Source of the DNA: Pseudooceanicola onchidii
GTDB taxonomy: Bacteria > Pseudomonadota > Alphaproteobacteria > Rhodobacterales > Rhodobacteraceae
Reading direction: 5' to 3'
DNA: 64,000 nucleotides
Assembly (NCBI RefSeq): GCF_004959925.1
Contig: NZ_SPUW01000001.1
Location: 992,001-1,056,000 of the forward strand
Shown here: one piece after another, positions 53,964-61,921 of the stretch
Numbering within the stretch: position 1 is the first letter of the stretch
Layout of the letters: the number at the start of each line of letters is the position of its first letter
The notes under the pieces: model-generated
Databases searched by the model: none
What the model saw: only the letters and a program-made list of their open reading frames with translations
Told to the model about the DNA's origin: nothing
Program-made: the position numbers and the translations under genes

Positions 53964-55000
53964 GTTGCATCCTCCCCGAATGTCAGTTCCGCCTCGCCGA
54001 GCGGTGCGATCATCTGCGCGACGTCCCCGTCCGGAACATCCGCAAGCTTATGTTTCCACTGCGGATTGCGATCCTTGTCGATGATCTGGGCGCGGATCCC
54101 TTCCAGGAAATCCGCCTGTTCCATGGCGCGCGAGGTAAAGCGGTATTCCAGCTTCAGCGCGTCACGTATGTCCGTTATGTCGGCCAGCTGCGCCAGCATG
54201 TCCAGCGTCACCGCCATCGCCAGCGGAGAATTGCGCCGGATCGACTTGAGAGCGCCTTCCGCGAATGCGCCATCGGCGGCGGCCAGCCGGGCCTCGATCT
54301 CGGAGAGCGTACCCGCGAACAGCCCGTCGACCTCGACCTGATGCGCCTTGAGCGGAGCTTCGACCACCTGCGCCTTCGCCACCAGCGGGCCAAGGTCGCC
54401 ATCCCGGGACAGCTCCGCGATCAACCCGGGCCACAGGGCCTCGGGCACGAAAAGATCGGCAAAGCCCATGGCAATCGCATCGCCGCCCGTCATCCGCGCC
54501 GCCGTCAGCCCAAGGTAGGCCCCCATCCGACCCGGAGCCTGCGCCAGAAGCAGCGATCCGCCCACGTCCGGCACCAGCCCGATGCCGCATTCCGGCATGG
54601 CGATCCGGGTGCTTTCGCCGACGATGCGATGTTTGACATGGCACCCGATGCCGACACCGCCGCCCATGACAAAACCCTGCATGAAGCTGACGATCGGCTT
54701 GGCGTACCCGGCCAGACGTGCGTTCAGCCGGTATTCGTCGCGCCAGAAGTTGCGGCCATAGTCGTAATCCCCGGCGCGCCCGGTGTCATAAAGCTGCTGG
54801 ATGTCGCCACCCGCACAAAAGGCCTTTTCGCCCTCGGCATCCAGGATGACCAGCTGCACCGCGTCGTCAGCCGCCCAATCGATCAGCGCTGCGTCGATCG
54901 CCATGGCCATGTCATAGCTTAGCGCGTTCAGGGCCTTGGGGCGGGTCAGGGTGATCCGGCCCGCAACCCCGTCGCGGCGGATGCGGATCTGGTCGCTCAT
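53960..55000 (-). CDS. 3-hydroxyisobutyryl-CoA hydrolase (enoyl-CoA hydratase family)
   Basis: The 346-residue protein belongs to the crotonase superfamily and has the HIBYL-CoA hydrolase signature. FCAGGDIQQLYD forms the CoA/oxyanion region. MPECGIGLVPDVGGS contains Glu137 and Asp145, spaced eight residues apart as in the characterised hydrolases. It releases 3-hydroxyisobutyrate from its CoA thioester in valine catabolism. It is coupled on both sides by four-base overlaps with the acyl-CoA dehydrogenase and mmsB genes. Confidence 0.92.
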   Translation of the reverse strand: MSDQIRIRRDGVAGRITLTRPKALNALSYDMAMAIDAALIDWAADDAVQLVILDAEGEKAFCAGGDIQQLYDTGRAGDYDYGRNFWRDEYRLNARLAGYAKPIVSFMQGFVMGGGVGIGCHVKHRIVGESTRIAMPECGIGLVPDVGGSLLLAQAPGRMGAYLGLTAARMTGGDAIAMGFADLFVPEALWPGLIAELSRDGDLGPLVAKAQVVEAPLKAHQVEVDGLFAGTLSEIEARLAAADGAFAEGALKSIRRNSPLAMAVTLDMLAQLADITDIRDALKLEYRFTSRAMEQADFLEGIRAQIIDKDRNPQWKHKLADVPDGDVAQMIAPLGEAELTFGEDAT

Positions 55001-56136
55001 GCCGCGATCATCCCGCGCGAGACGATGACGCGCATGATCTCGTTCGTGCCTTCCAGGATCTCGTGCACCCGCAGGTCACGCACCAGTTTCTCGATGCCGT
55101 AATCCGCCAGGTAGCCATAGCCGCCGTGCATCTGCAAACAGCCGTTCACGACCTTCGATCCGGTCTCGGTCACAAAGGCCTTGGCCATGGCGCAGAACTT
55201 GGTCGCATCGGGCGCGCCCTGGTCCAGCTTCCACGCCGCCTGGCGCAGGAAGGTGCGGGCGGCCTGAAGTTCGATCTCCATGTCCGCCAGTCGGAACTGC
55301 AGCGCCTGGAACTGGTTGATCGGCTTCCCGAAGGCCTGGCGTTCGGCCATGTAGGCCAGCGTCATGTTCAGCGCGGTCTGCGCGGCCCCAAGCGAACAGG
55401 CCGAGATGTTCAACCGTCCGCCATCCAGGCCTTTCATCGCATATGTGAAACCCTGGCCTTCTTCACCCACCAGATTATCGGACGAAACGTCGCAATTGTC
55501 GAACTGCACCTGACGGGTCGGCTGCGACCGCCAGCCCATCTTGTCTTCAAGCCCGCCAAAGGACAGCCCCGCCGTGCCGTCTTCGACATAGATCGTGGAC
55601 ACGCCCTTGGGGCCTGCGTCCCCGGTGCGCGCCATGACGACATAGGCGTCGGAATATCCCCCGCCCGAGATGAAGGCCTTCGTGCCGTTCAGCCGGTATC
55701 CTTCGTTCGTCCGGTCCGCCCGCGTCTTCAGGGCGGCAGCATCCGACCCCGATCCGGGCTCGGTCAGGCAGTAGGACAGCACCGTCTCCATGGTCATGGC
55801 CTTGGGCAGCACCCGGTCCTTCAGCTCTTGCGAGGCGAAGCTGTCGATCATCCGCGCGCACATGTTGTGGATCGACAAAAAGGCCGCGACCGACGGGCAG
55901 GCCATCGACAGCGCCTCGAACACCAGGGTCGCATCCAGCCGTCCCAACCCGGACCCGCCGCTGTCTTCGCTGACATAGAGCCCGCCGAAGCCAAGCGCCC
56001 CGATCTCGGGCCAAAGCTCTTTCGGGATCGTCCCCTCCCGTTCCCAGGCCTGGGCATTGGGCGCGATCCGCTCCTGCCCGAAGGCATGGGCCATGTCGAA
56101 GATCGCCTGCTGTTCCTCGGTCAGTGCAAAGTCCAC
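54997..56136 (-). CDS. Acyl-CoA dehydrogenase, probably isobutyryl-CoA dehydrogenase
   Basis: The 379-residue flavoenzyme oxidises an acyl-CoA to the enoyl-CoA. It has the family signatures SYCLTEPGSGSDAAALKTRA and QMHGGYGYLADYGIEKLVRD, and the catalytic glutamate at residue 362 in HEILEGTNEIMR. Gene order with HIBYL-CoA hydrolase and mmsB points to isobutyryl-CoA as substrate. The start is GTG, with GGAGGACG upstream. It is the first gene of the operon. The 186-nt region upstream holds no gene. Confidence 0.93.
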   Translation of the reverse strand: MDFALTEEQQAIFDMAHAFGQERIAPNAQAWEREGTIPKELWPEIGALGFGGLYVSEDSGGSGLGRLDATLVFEALSMACPSVAAFLSIHNMCARMIDSFASQELKDRVLPKAMTMETVLSYCLTEPGSGSDAAALKTRADRTNEGYRLNGTKAFISGGGYSDAYVVMARTGDAGPKGVSTIYVEDGTAGLSFGGLEDKMGWRSQPTRQVQFDNCDVSSDNLVGEEGQGFTYAMKGLDGGRLNISACSLGAAQTALNMTLAYMAERQAFGKPINQFQALQFRLADMEIELQAARTFLRQAAWKLDQGAPDATKFCAMAKAFVTETGSKVVNGCLQMHGGYGYLADYGIEKLVRDLRVHEILEGTNEIMRVIVSRGMIAA

Positions 56137-56322
56137 GGTCGTCCTCCCTCATCGCGACGGCTGCAGTCTAGCGGTGCGACAGGGGGACGGACAGGGGAAT
56201 CCCTGCGAGGCCGTTTTGCAAAAATGTCGGGATGTGTGCGGCGAATGCCGTCGTGCTCTGCCATTCCTGCGAGGTCCGGCAGGTCAGGCCGGTGCACGGG
56301 GCGCACCGGCCTGACGCTTGGA

Positions 56323-57606
56323 TCAGGCGATCAGTAGCTGGTCTTCCAGAATGGTCTGGTAGCCCATGTCCTGCAGGGCGGCGATCGTCAGGGCGCTGAA
56401 ATCGTTCGACAGGTTCAGCGTGCTGGACATCAGTTCGCCGGACAGGACGCCTTCGTCCCAGTGCTTCCCGGCGGTCGCGCTGCCACCCTCCATTTCCACC
56501 GGCACGCCGTGGAAGGACAGGGAATCCGCCGCCGCGATATCCGCGAACCGGTCGTTGTAGATCGCGGTGGCATAATCGCCGGTGAACCGCAGGCTGCCGT
56601 CGATCGTGTCGACCAGCCCCATGGCATCCCAGGCGGTGCCGAAGCCGAGCGCGTGGATCATCTCGTGCAGGACAAGGTCATCGAAGACGTTGTAGTTCAG
56701 CATCTTGCTGACGTCGGCCTCGTCGATCCGGATGTGGCCCATCGAGGGGATGTAGCTGTCGGTCCGGACCGAGGTATAGCCGCCCTTGCCGACATAGCCG
56801 CCCGCGCCGTCGACGGTGGTCAGGTAGGCTGTCAGGTGGAAATCGTCGATAAGGCCGCTGCTTGTCGCGACATCGGCAAGATCGCCAAGGATGACGTCGC
56901 TCAGCCGTTCGGCCGCCTCGATGACATATTGCATCATCTGCGACGTCCAGGCCCCGTCGAAGGTGATCGAGATGTTGAAGCCATCGGGCGTGTCGAGCCC
57001 GCTGACATAGTCCGCCGCAATCGGCGTCGATGTCCCGGGATCGGTCGGCGTCGGCGCAGGGTCGGTCGGGGTGTCACCACCGGAAGATCCGTCGTCAGGC
57101 GTCGTCGTGGTGCCATCGTCGGTGCTGCCCTTGTCGGGCTTGCCCTTGCCGCCACCCTTGCCGCCGCCGCTGCCACCGTCCGACTTGCCGCCGCCACCAA
57201 GCCTGATCGGCTTGGCACCGCCGTCATCGTCAACTGGGACGCTGCTGTCCGGGGTATCGATCGGAACCTCCGACGGGGCGTCGTCAACGCCGTCGTCCGT
57301 GCCGTCGTCCGGGCGGGTGGCGTCATCGGGGGCCTCCGCGGCCCAGTCGGGCTTGCCCCAGTCGCCGCCGGCGCCGGGCTTCACCCAGGCATGTGCGGGC
57401 ATCGGCTTGGTCAGATCGAACGCGACATCCGCACGGGAATGATCCGCGGCCGTCGCGTTGGAATGCCCTGCAAAGCCGAAGTTATCGCGATCGATCGGCG
57501 CGAACTTGTCCTGCTTTGCCTGAATGTTGAAAAGTGCGGTCCGGTCGTCGGACGCCAAGTGCTTGCGCGAACCGAAGGCCGTCGCAACCCGATCGTTAGT
57601 CTTCAT
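56323..57606 (-). CDS. Leishmanolysin (M8)-like secreted metalloprotease
   Basis: The 427-residue protein has no classical signal peptide. Residues about 75-200 are a low-complexity linker rich in D, G, P and T (GGGGKSDGGSGGGKGGGKGK). The catalytic domain has the zinc motif His314-Glu-x-x-His (LHEMIHALGFGT) and a distant third histidine at 382 (TAGKHWDE), as in M8 peptidases. The Met-turn lies at residue 393 (GELMSSTL). Non-classical export, for example by type I secretion, is likely. Its neighbours are VPLPA-CTERM genes. Confidence 0.82.
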   Translation of the reverse strand: MKTNDRVATAFGSRKHLASDDRTALFNIQAKQDKFAPIDRDNFGFAGHSNATAADHSRADVAFDLTKPMPAHAWVKPGAGGDWGKPDWAAEAPDDATRPDDGTDDGVDDAPSEVPIDTPDSSVPVDDDGGAKPIRLGGGGKSDGGSGGGKGGGKGKPDKGSTDDGTTTTPDDGSSGGDTPTDPAPTPTDPGTSTPIAADYVSGLDTPDGFNISITFDGAWTSQMMQYVIEAAERLSDVILGDLADVATSSGLIDDFHLTAYLTTVDGAGGYVGKGGYTSVRTDSYIPSMGHIRIDEADVSKMLNYNVFDDLVLHEMIHALGFGTAWDAMGLVDTIDGSLRFTGDYATAIYNDRFADIAAADSLSFHGVPVEMEGGSATAGKHWDEGVLSGELMSSTLNLSNDFSALTIAALQDMGYQTILEDQLLIA

Positions 57607-57720
57607 CTATCCGCCTTGTACTGCTTTCGCCCCGTTTTTCACGAGTATTAGCAGAAGAAGGCGCGATTAGGGCACCCCAGTGGGATGCCCTAAAGTATAT
57701 GTTTCCGATTTGAGCGGAAT

Positions 57721-58476
57721 TCAGCTGATTTTGTGTTTCTTCCGGCGGATCACACCAAATCCTGCGACACCTGCCAGAAGCAGTGGCAGGGAGGCGGGAA
57801 GGGGAACGTCGAAACCAGTACCGCCATCGTCGTTCACAGACAAGCAAGCCGTGGACGCTGTGGAAGTATTGCCTGAGTAGTCGACCCGAATACAGTCGAT
57901 CAACGCCTGCTTGTTTTTCGGATAACTAAAGGCGATGCTGGTCACACCTTCCCATTTGGACAGGCCCGTGAGGTCGACGAAGTACCCGTTGTTGTGTTTG
58001 ACGTCACCAACAGGGGCTGCCCCGGTTTCGGCATCGATCAGGTAAGAGTTATTTGCAGAAGTTTTGTCTGCAAAAGTGAGAGATTGGTTCAAGTTGTTGG
58101 TGATCGTCACAAAATTGTTGGCACCGGTCAACGAGAAGTAAAATCCAAGGAAATCGAACGCGGCTCCAAACGGACCTGTGACAGTTGACCGGTGCGACAG
58201 AGTGTTGGAGGCACCATTGGTCGTCTCCATCATGCAGTAGCCATTTCCGGCTTGAGCAGGACCGCACTTGCTATCGGAAGACACGTTGAAAGTGTTGTCA
58301 GAGCCTAGGATCTGGAACAAACCGTTCGGTGACGTGTAAGACGCTGCGATAGACGCATTCGGCAGCTCGTCAAAGTTGATCACGTACTCGGTGGTGACAG
58401 CCAACGCCGGTGTCGATACGAGGGCAGCTGTCGCAATCGATGCGACCGCTAGGAACTTCTTACTGAAAAACTTCAT
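57721..58476 (-). CDS. VPLPA-CTERM sorting-domain surface protein, low-GC
   Basis: The 251-residue product has a signal peptide (MKFFSKKFLAVASIATAALV). A beta-rich body with an internal FDELPNASIAAS start follows. The C-terminus is a tripartite tag: DVPLPASLPLLLAG, a hydrophobic segment, and a basic end (IRRKKHKIS). Such tags are cut by an exosortase at the membrane. Base composition is visibly lower in GC than neighbouring genes. AAGGAGGATTTGCG precedes the ATG. Function unknown. No exosortase gene is in the window. Confidence 0.88.
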   Translation of the reverse strand: MKFFSKKFLAVASIATAALVSTPALAVTTEYVINFDELPNASIAASYTSPNGLFQILGSDNTFNVSSDSKCGPAQAGNGYCMMETTNGASNTLSHRSTVTGPFGAAFDFLGFYFSLTGANNFVTITNNLNQSLTFADKTSANNSYLIDAETGAAPVGDVKHNNGYFVDLTGLSKWEGVTSIAFSYPKNKQALIDCIRVDYSGNTSTASTACLSVNDDGGTGFDVPLPASLPLLLAGVAGFGVIRRKKHKIS

Positions 58477-59110
58477 CGCAAATCCTCCTTGAAAAGGTCT
58501 GGCCACGGGGCTCTCCAATATCGGCACCTCCGGCTCTACGGCTTGCGAAGCACGTATACGGACACCTTTCTGCCATATTTTGAAGGTCAATGGAATTGGA
58601 ATGTGTTGGCGGTTCTCTTAAAACCTATGAAATGCACCAATGTTTTACCCCGGTCAGCTAACCCTTTGAAAGGGTTCATTGTCAAAGCGTGGTTAAGGTG
58701 GGATTAAAAGGTCGTCATTCGCCCCTGGGTTGTGTTTTGCAGCCGGATCCCTGCCACGTGGCACGCCGCTTCAAGAAATCGATCCCGTCAGGGCCAAGTT
58801 TTCAAGGGATGACGCAGCGAATCACAGCGGCAACTCGGGGGCAGGGTGGGACCTGTCATCGGCCCGCAAAACCTGCCCATCCGCCGCCTCCTGGCCGCCC
58901 TGCGCCGCACCCGATCCTGACCGGGCGCGGAATGTTTTCCGGCATTTGGATCAATTGCAATGCGCGGGTTTGGACGAATGCCGACGTGCCGTCGCGTGAC
59001 GGCCTCAAATGCCTCTGGTGGCCCGATTGGGACAGGCGTATGATGCAGTCAACCATGGCCGGGGCCCGCATTTCGGGGTGAGTCCGTCCCATGGCTTTCT
59101 GGAGATACTC
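58477..59110. other. 634-nt divergent region between the two VPLPA-CTERM genes
   Basis: No convincing gene is present. The first 230 nt, near the leftward gene, are AT-richer (ATGGAATTGGAATGTGTTGG and similar) and include a 17-bp palindrome. Short open frames occur but lack ribosome sites or family similarity. The region should hold promoters for both divergent genes. Confidence 0.5.
58660..58676. promoter_or_regulatory. 17-bp palindrome in the divergent VPLPA-CTERM region
   Basis: AACCCTTTGAAAGGGTT is a perfect palindrome around a central G, with 8-bp arms. It is not followed by a T run on either strand, so a protein-binding operator is more likely than a terminator. The binding protein is unknown. 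Confidence 0.4.
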
Positions 59111-59719
59111 ATGACGTTCAAGACCCTCTGCGCGGCGGCAGCCCTTGCCGTTGCTTCTTTTGTCCCGGGTGCTCAGGCTGCGACGGTTGATTTCACCGGC
59201 GGATCCGGCTCTGCGCCCTCTTACACCTACGCCGACGGTCTTCTGACCGTGTCGTCCGTCGGGTTTTTCACTGGTGTTACCAAGAACAGCCTCGGCATCG
59301 GCCTGACCCATTGGTTCGACAGCACCCGCGAACTTGATAACCTGGAAACGCTGGCCTTCAGCTTTACCGAGAAAGTCAAACTCGTCAGCCTCAGCTTCTC
59401 GGCCTTCGATCCGGCGCCGCTGAACAGCTTCAAGGGCGACGACTATGTGATGACGATCTTCACCGCCGGTCCGACCCTGACCTTCGACTTCGCCGAAGCG
59501 AACCCCTTCGATTTCGGTGGGGTGGAGTCCAAGCTTTTCACGGTCACCGCAGGTCTCAAGGACGCGTTCTACATTTCGTCCCTGACCTACGAAAAGATCC
59601 TGACCCCGCCCGACAACGGCACCGGCACGCCTGCCGTGCCGCTGCCAGCTGCCGGTGTGCTGCTGATCGGCGCGCTTGGTGGTCTGGGCGCCCTGCGGCG
59701 CAAGCGCAAGGCGGCCTGA
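59111..59719 (+). CDS. Second VPLPA-CTERM sorting-domain protein
   Basis: The 202-residue product has a signal peptide (MTFKTLCAAAALAVASFVPG, cleavage after AQA) and a beta-rich body (VDFTGGSGSAPSYTYADGLL). The C-terminal tag is VPLPAAGVLLIGALGGLGAL followed by RRKRKAA. It shares the sorting signal, but not obvious body sequence, with the divergent gene 634 nt to the left. GC content is closer to the chromosome average. GGAGATACTC precedes the ATG. A strong terminator follows. Confidence 0.88.
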   Translation: MTFKTLCAAAALAVASFVPGAQAATVDFTGGSGSAPSYTYADGLLTVSSVGFFTGVTKNSLGIGLTHWFDSTRELDNLETLAFSFTEKVKLVSLSFSAFDPAPLNSFKGDDYVMTIFTAGPTLTFDFAEANPFDFGGVESKLFTVTAGLKDAFYISSLTYEKILTPPDNGTGTPAVPLPAAGVLLIGALGGLGALRRKRKAA

Positions 59720-59737
59720 CAGGGCGCAATCAAAGAC

Positions 59738-59765
59738 AAAGGCGGGGCATCAACCCCGCCTTTTT
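59738..59765 (+). terminator. Rho-independent terminator of the second VPLPA-CTERM gene
   Basis: AAAGGCGGGG and CCCCGCCTTT pair perfectly around a 6-nt loop and are followed by TT. It lies 19 nt after the stop and could also serve the convergent hypothetical gene. Confidence 0.85.
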
Positions 59766-59779
59766 CATGCCACCGGCGA

Positions 59780-60199
59780 TCACACCCGGTTCATCGGCAG
59801 GTCCGCAAAACTGCGCTGCGGCACGCCCAGCATCTCCAGCGCCTCACCCTCGTCGGTGGCCATCCGCCCGACGATGCTGCTAAGCCCGTCCCAGGATTTC
59901 AGGATCATGCGCGCCATCGACTGGCTGATCCGCGTCGGCGCATAGTAGATCAGATAGCTCGGACTGGCCCCCATGGACAGCGTGTCGACCTTGCCGGCCT
60001 GCAGCTTCATCAGCTCGGGGTAGTTGCGGTCGTATTCGACGACCCCGGCCAGATCGACCAGGTGCTTGAGGTGCGGCGAAAACTGCGGATCCTGCGCGAA
60101 CCGCGCAAAGGTTTCGATCGTGTCGTGAAATTCGGCCACGCCCCAATACCGCACGTAGACGATCCCGATTTCGGGAATGATCTCGTAACTGACTGCCAT
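59780..60199 (-). CDS. Hypothetical protein, possibly SpoIIAA/STAS-like
   Basis: The 139-residue product begins MAVSYEIIPEIGIVYVRYWG and continues with DPQFSPHLKHLVDLAGVVEY. An alternation of strands and helices with a central LVDL is reminiscent of the SpoIIAA-like (STAS) fold. No signal peptide or membrane helix is seen. It lies just downstream of mmsA on the same strand, beyond a hairpin. I would not assign a function. Coding is well supported by codon pattern and length. Confidence 0.7.
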   Translation of the reverse strand: MAVSYEIIPEIGIVYVRYWGVAEFHDTIETFARFAQDPQFSPHLKHLVDLAGVVEYDRNYPELMKLQAGKVDTLSMGASPSYLIYYAPTRISQSMARMILKSWDGLSSIVGRMATDEGEALEMLGVPQRSFADLPMNRV

Positions 60200-60226
60200 A
60201 TAAAGTCGGCCCCCAATGCATAACGA

Positions 60227-60250
60227 AACGGGGCCGAATTGGGCCCCGTT
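60227..60250 (-). terminator. Hairpin downstream of mmsA
   Basis: AACGGGGCC and GGCCCCGTT pair perfectly around a 6-nt loop. On the minus strand TCGTTA follows, so it can terminate mmsA with a weak T tract, or attenuate transcription into the hypothetical gene. Confidence 0.5.
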
Positions 60251-60320
60251 CCAGAATGTGCATAATTGACCAAGTGGTTCAATTACCCCACTTTTTGACA
60301 CACCGTTTCGCGATCAGAGG

Positions 60321-61820
60321 TTAATCCATCGGCTTGAAGTGGAACTCGCCGCCCTCTTTCAGGCCCGAGGGCCAGCGCGCCGTCACGGTCTTGGTGCGGG
60401 TGTAGAACTTGAACGCGTCCGGTCCGTGCTGGTTCAGGTCGCCGAAGGCCGACTTCTTCCAGCCACCAAAGGTGTGATAGGCCAGCGGCACCGGGATTGG
60501 CACGTTGATGCCCACCATGCCGATGTTGATCCGGCTGGCGAAATCGCGCGCCGTGTCTCCGTCGCGGGTGAAGATCGCGGTGCCGTTGCCGTATTCGTGG
60601 TCCATCGCGTAGGACAGCGCCTCTTCATAGGTCTTGGCGCGGACGGTCGACAGGACGGGGCCGAAGATCTCGGTCTTGTAGATGTCCATGTCGGTGGTCA
60701 CGTGATCGAAGAGATGCGCCCCGACAAAGAACCCGTCTTCATAGCCCTGCAGGCTGAAGTTGCGCCCGTCGACCACCAGCTTCGCGCCCTGATCGACACC
60801 GGTTTCCACCAGCCGCAGGATGTTCTCCTTCGCCGCCTTGGTCACCACGGGGCCATAATCCACGTCGTCGCCGGCGGTATAGGGCCCGACCTTCAGCTTT
60901 TCGACCCGCGGGATCAGCTTTTCGATCAGCCGGTCGGCGGTTTCATCGCCCACGGGCACCGCGACCGAGATTGCCATGCAGCGTTCGCCCGCCGCGCCAT
61001 AGCCCGCACCAACCAGCGCGTCCGCCGCCTGATCCATATCCGCGTCGGGCATGATGATCATGTGGTTCTTGGCGCCGCCAAAGCACTGCACGCGCTTGCC
61101 CGCCGCACAGCCGCGCGAATAGATGTATTCCGCGATCGGGGTCGACCCGACGAAGCCCACGGACTGGATGACCTCGTTATCCAGGATCGCGTCCACCGAC
61201 TCCTTGTCGCCGTTGACGACCTGGATGATGCCCTTGGGCAGCCCGGCCTCTTCCAGCAGCTCCGCCAGCATCAGCGGAACCGAGGGATCACGCTCCGACG
61301 GCTTGAGGATGAACGCGTTGCCGCAGGCAATCGCGGGCGCGAACATCCACATCGGGATCATGGCGGGGAAGTTGAAGGGCGTGATGCCTGCGGTGACGCC
61401 AAGCGCCTGACGCATCGAATAGATGTCGATACCCGGGCCGGCGGCATCGGTGTATTCGCCCTTCAGCATCTGCGGTGCGCCGATGCAGTATTCCACGACC
61501 TCGAGGCCACGCTGCACGTCGCCCTTGGCATCCGGGAAGGTCTTGCCGTGCTCGCGGCTCAGCGCCTCGGCCAGCTTGTCCATGTCGCGGTTCAGAAGGC
61601 CCACGAAGGCCATCAGCACGCGCGCCCGGCGCTGCGGGTTCACGGCGGCCCAGGCGGGCTGCGCGGCGGCGGCGATTTCGACCGCGCGGTCCAACTCGTC
61701 CTTGGATGCCAGCGGCACCTTGGCCTGCACTTCGCCAGTGGCGGGGTACATGACATCCGCAAAGCGGCCCGAGGTGCCCTTGACGTGGGCGCCGTCGATG
61801 TAATGGGTCAGTTCCTGCAT
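60321..61820 (-). CDS. mmsA: Methylmalonate-semialdehyde dehydrogenase (acylating)
   Basis: The 499-residue enzyme converts methylmalonate semialdehyde to propionyl-CoA, the last specific step of valine degradation, and also acts on malonate semialdehyde from thymine/inositol. It has ITPFNFPAMIPMWMFAPAIA, the catalytic cysteine in GAAGERCMAISVAVP, and FGGWKKSAFGDLNQHGPD near the end. The ATG at 61820 lies after GGAGGACCCC. A second ATG four codons upstream lacks such spacing. It diverges from a LysR-type gene. Confidence 0.96.
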   Translation of the reverse strand: MQELTHYIDGAHVKGTSGRFADVMYPATGEVQAKVPLASKDELDRAVEIAAAAQPAWAAVNPQRRARVLMAFVGLLNRDMDKLAEALSREHGKTFPDAKGDVQRGLEVVEYCIGAPQMLKGEYTDAAGPGIDIYSMRQALGVTAGITPFNFPAMIPMWMFAPAIACGNAFILKPSERDPSVPLMLAELLEEAGLPKGIIQVVNGDKESVDAILDNEVIQSVGFVGSTPIAEYIYSRGCAAGKRVQCFGGAKNHMIIMPDADMDQAADALVGAGYGAAGERCMAISVAVPVGDETADRLIEKLIPRVEKLKVGPYTAGDDVDYGPVVTKAAKENILRLVETGVDQGAKLVVDGRNFSLQGYEDGFFVGAHLFDHVTTDMDIYKTEIFGPVLSTVRAKTYEEALSYAMDHEYGNGTAIFTRDGDTARDFASRINIGMVGINVPIPVPLAYHTFGGWKKSAFGDLNQHGPDAFKFYTRTKTVTARWPSGLKEGGEFHFKPMD

Positions 61821-61883
61821 GGGGTCCTCCATCTTTCGCGCGAAGGATAGGGTTGCGCGAATGCCCGGGAAAGGGGAAATAGG

Positions 61884-61909
61884 GCAAAGAGGTTTTGCGG
61901 AAATGCAAA
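61884..61909. promoter_or_regulatory. Alternating GCAAA/TTTGC motif between mmsA and the LysR gene
   Basis: GCAAA (61884), TTTGC (61894) and GCAAA (61905) form two nested inverted repeats within 26 bp, including TTTGCGGAAATGCAAA with LysR-type spacing. It lies in the 101-nt divergent promoter region and is a candidate operator for the LysR regulator. Confidence 0.5.
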
Positions 61910-61921
61910 GGTGGGCGCGAT

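Noticed and set aside
58477..59110. A small gene in the long divergent region between the VPLPA-CTERM genes
   Set aside because: Short open frames exist on both strands, but none has a good ribosome site, signal peptide or recognisable motif.
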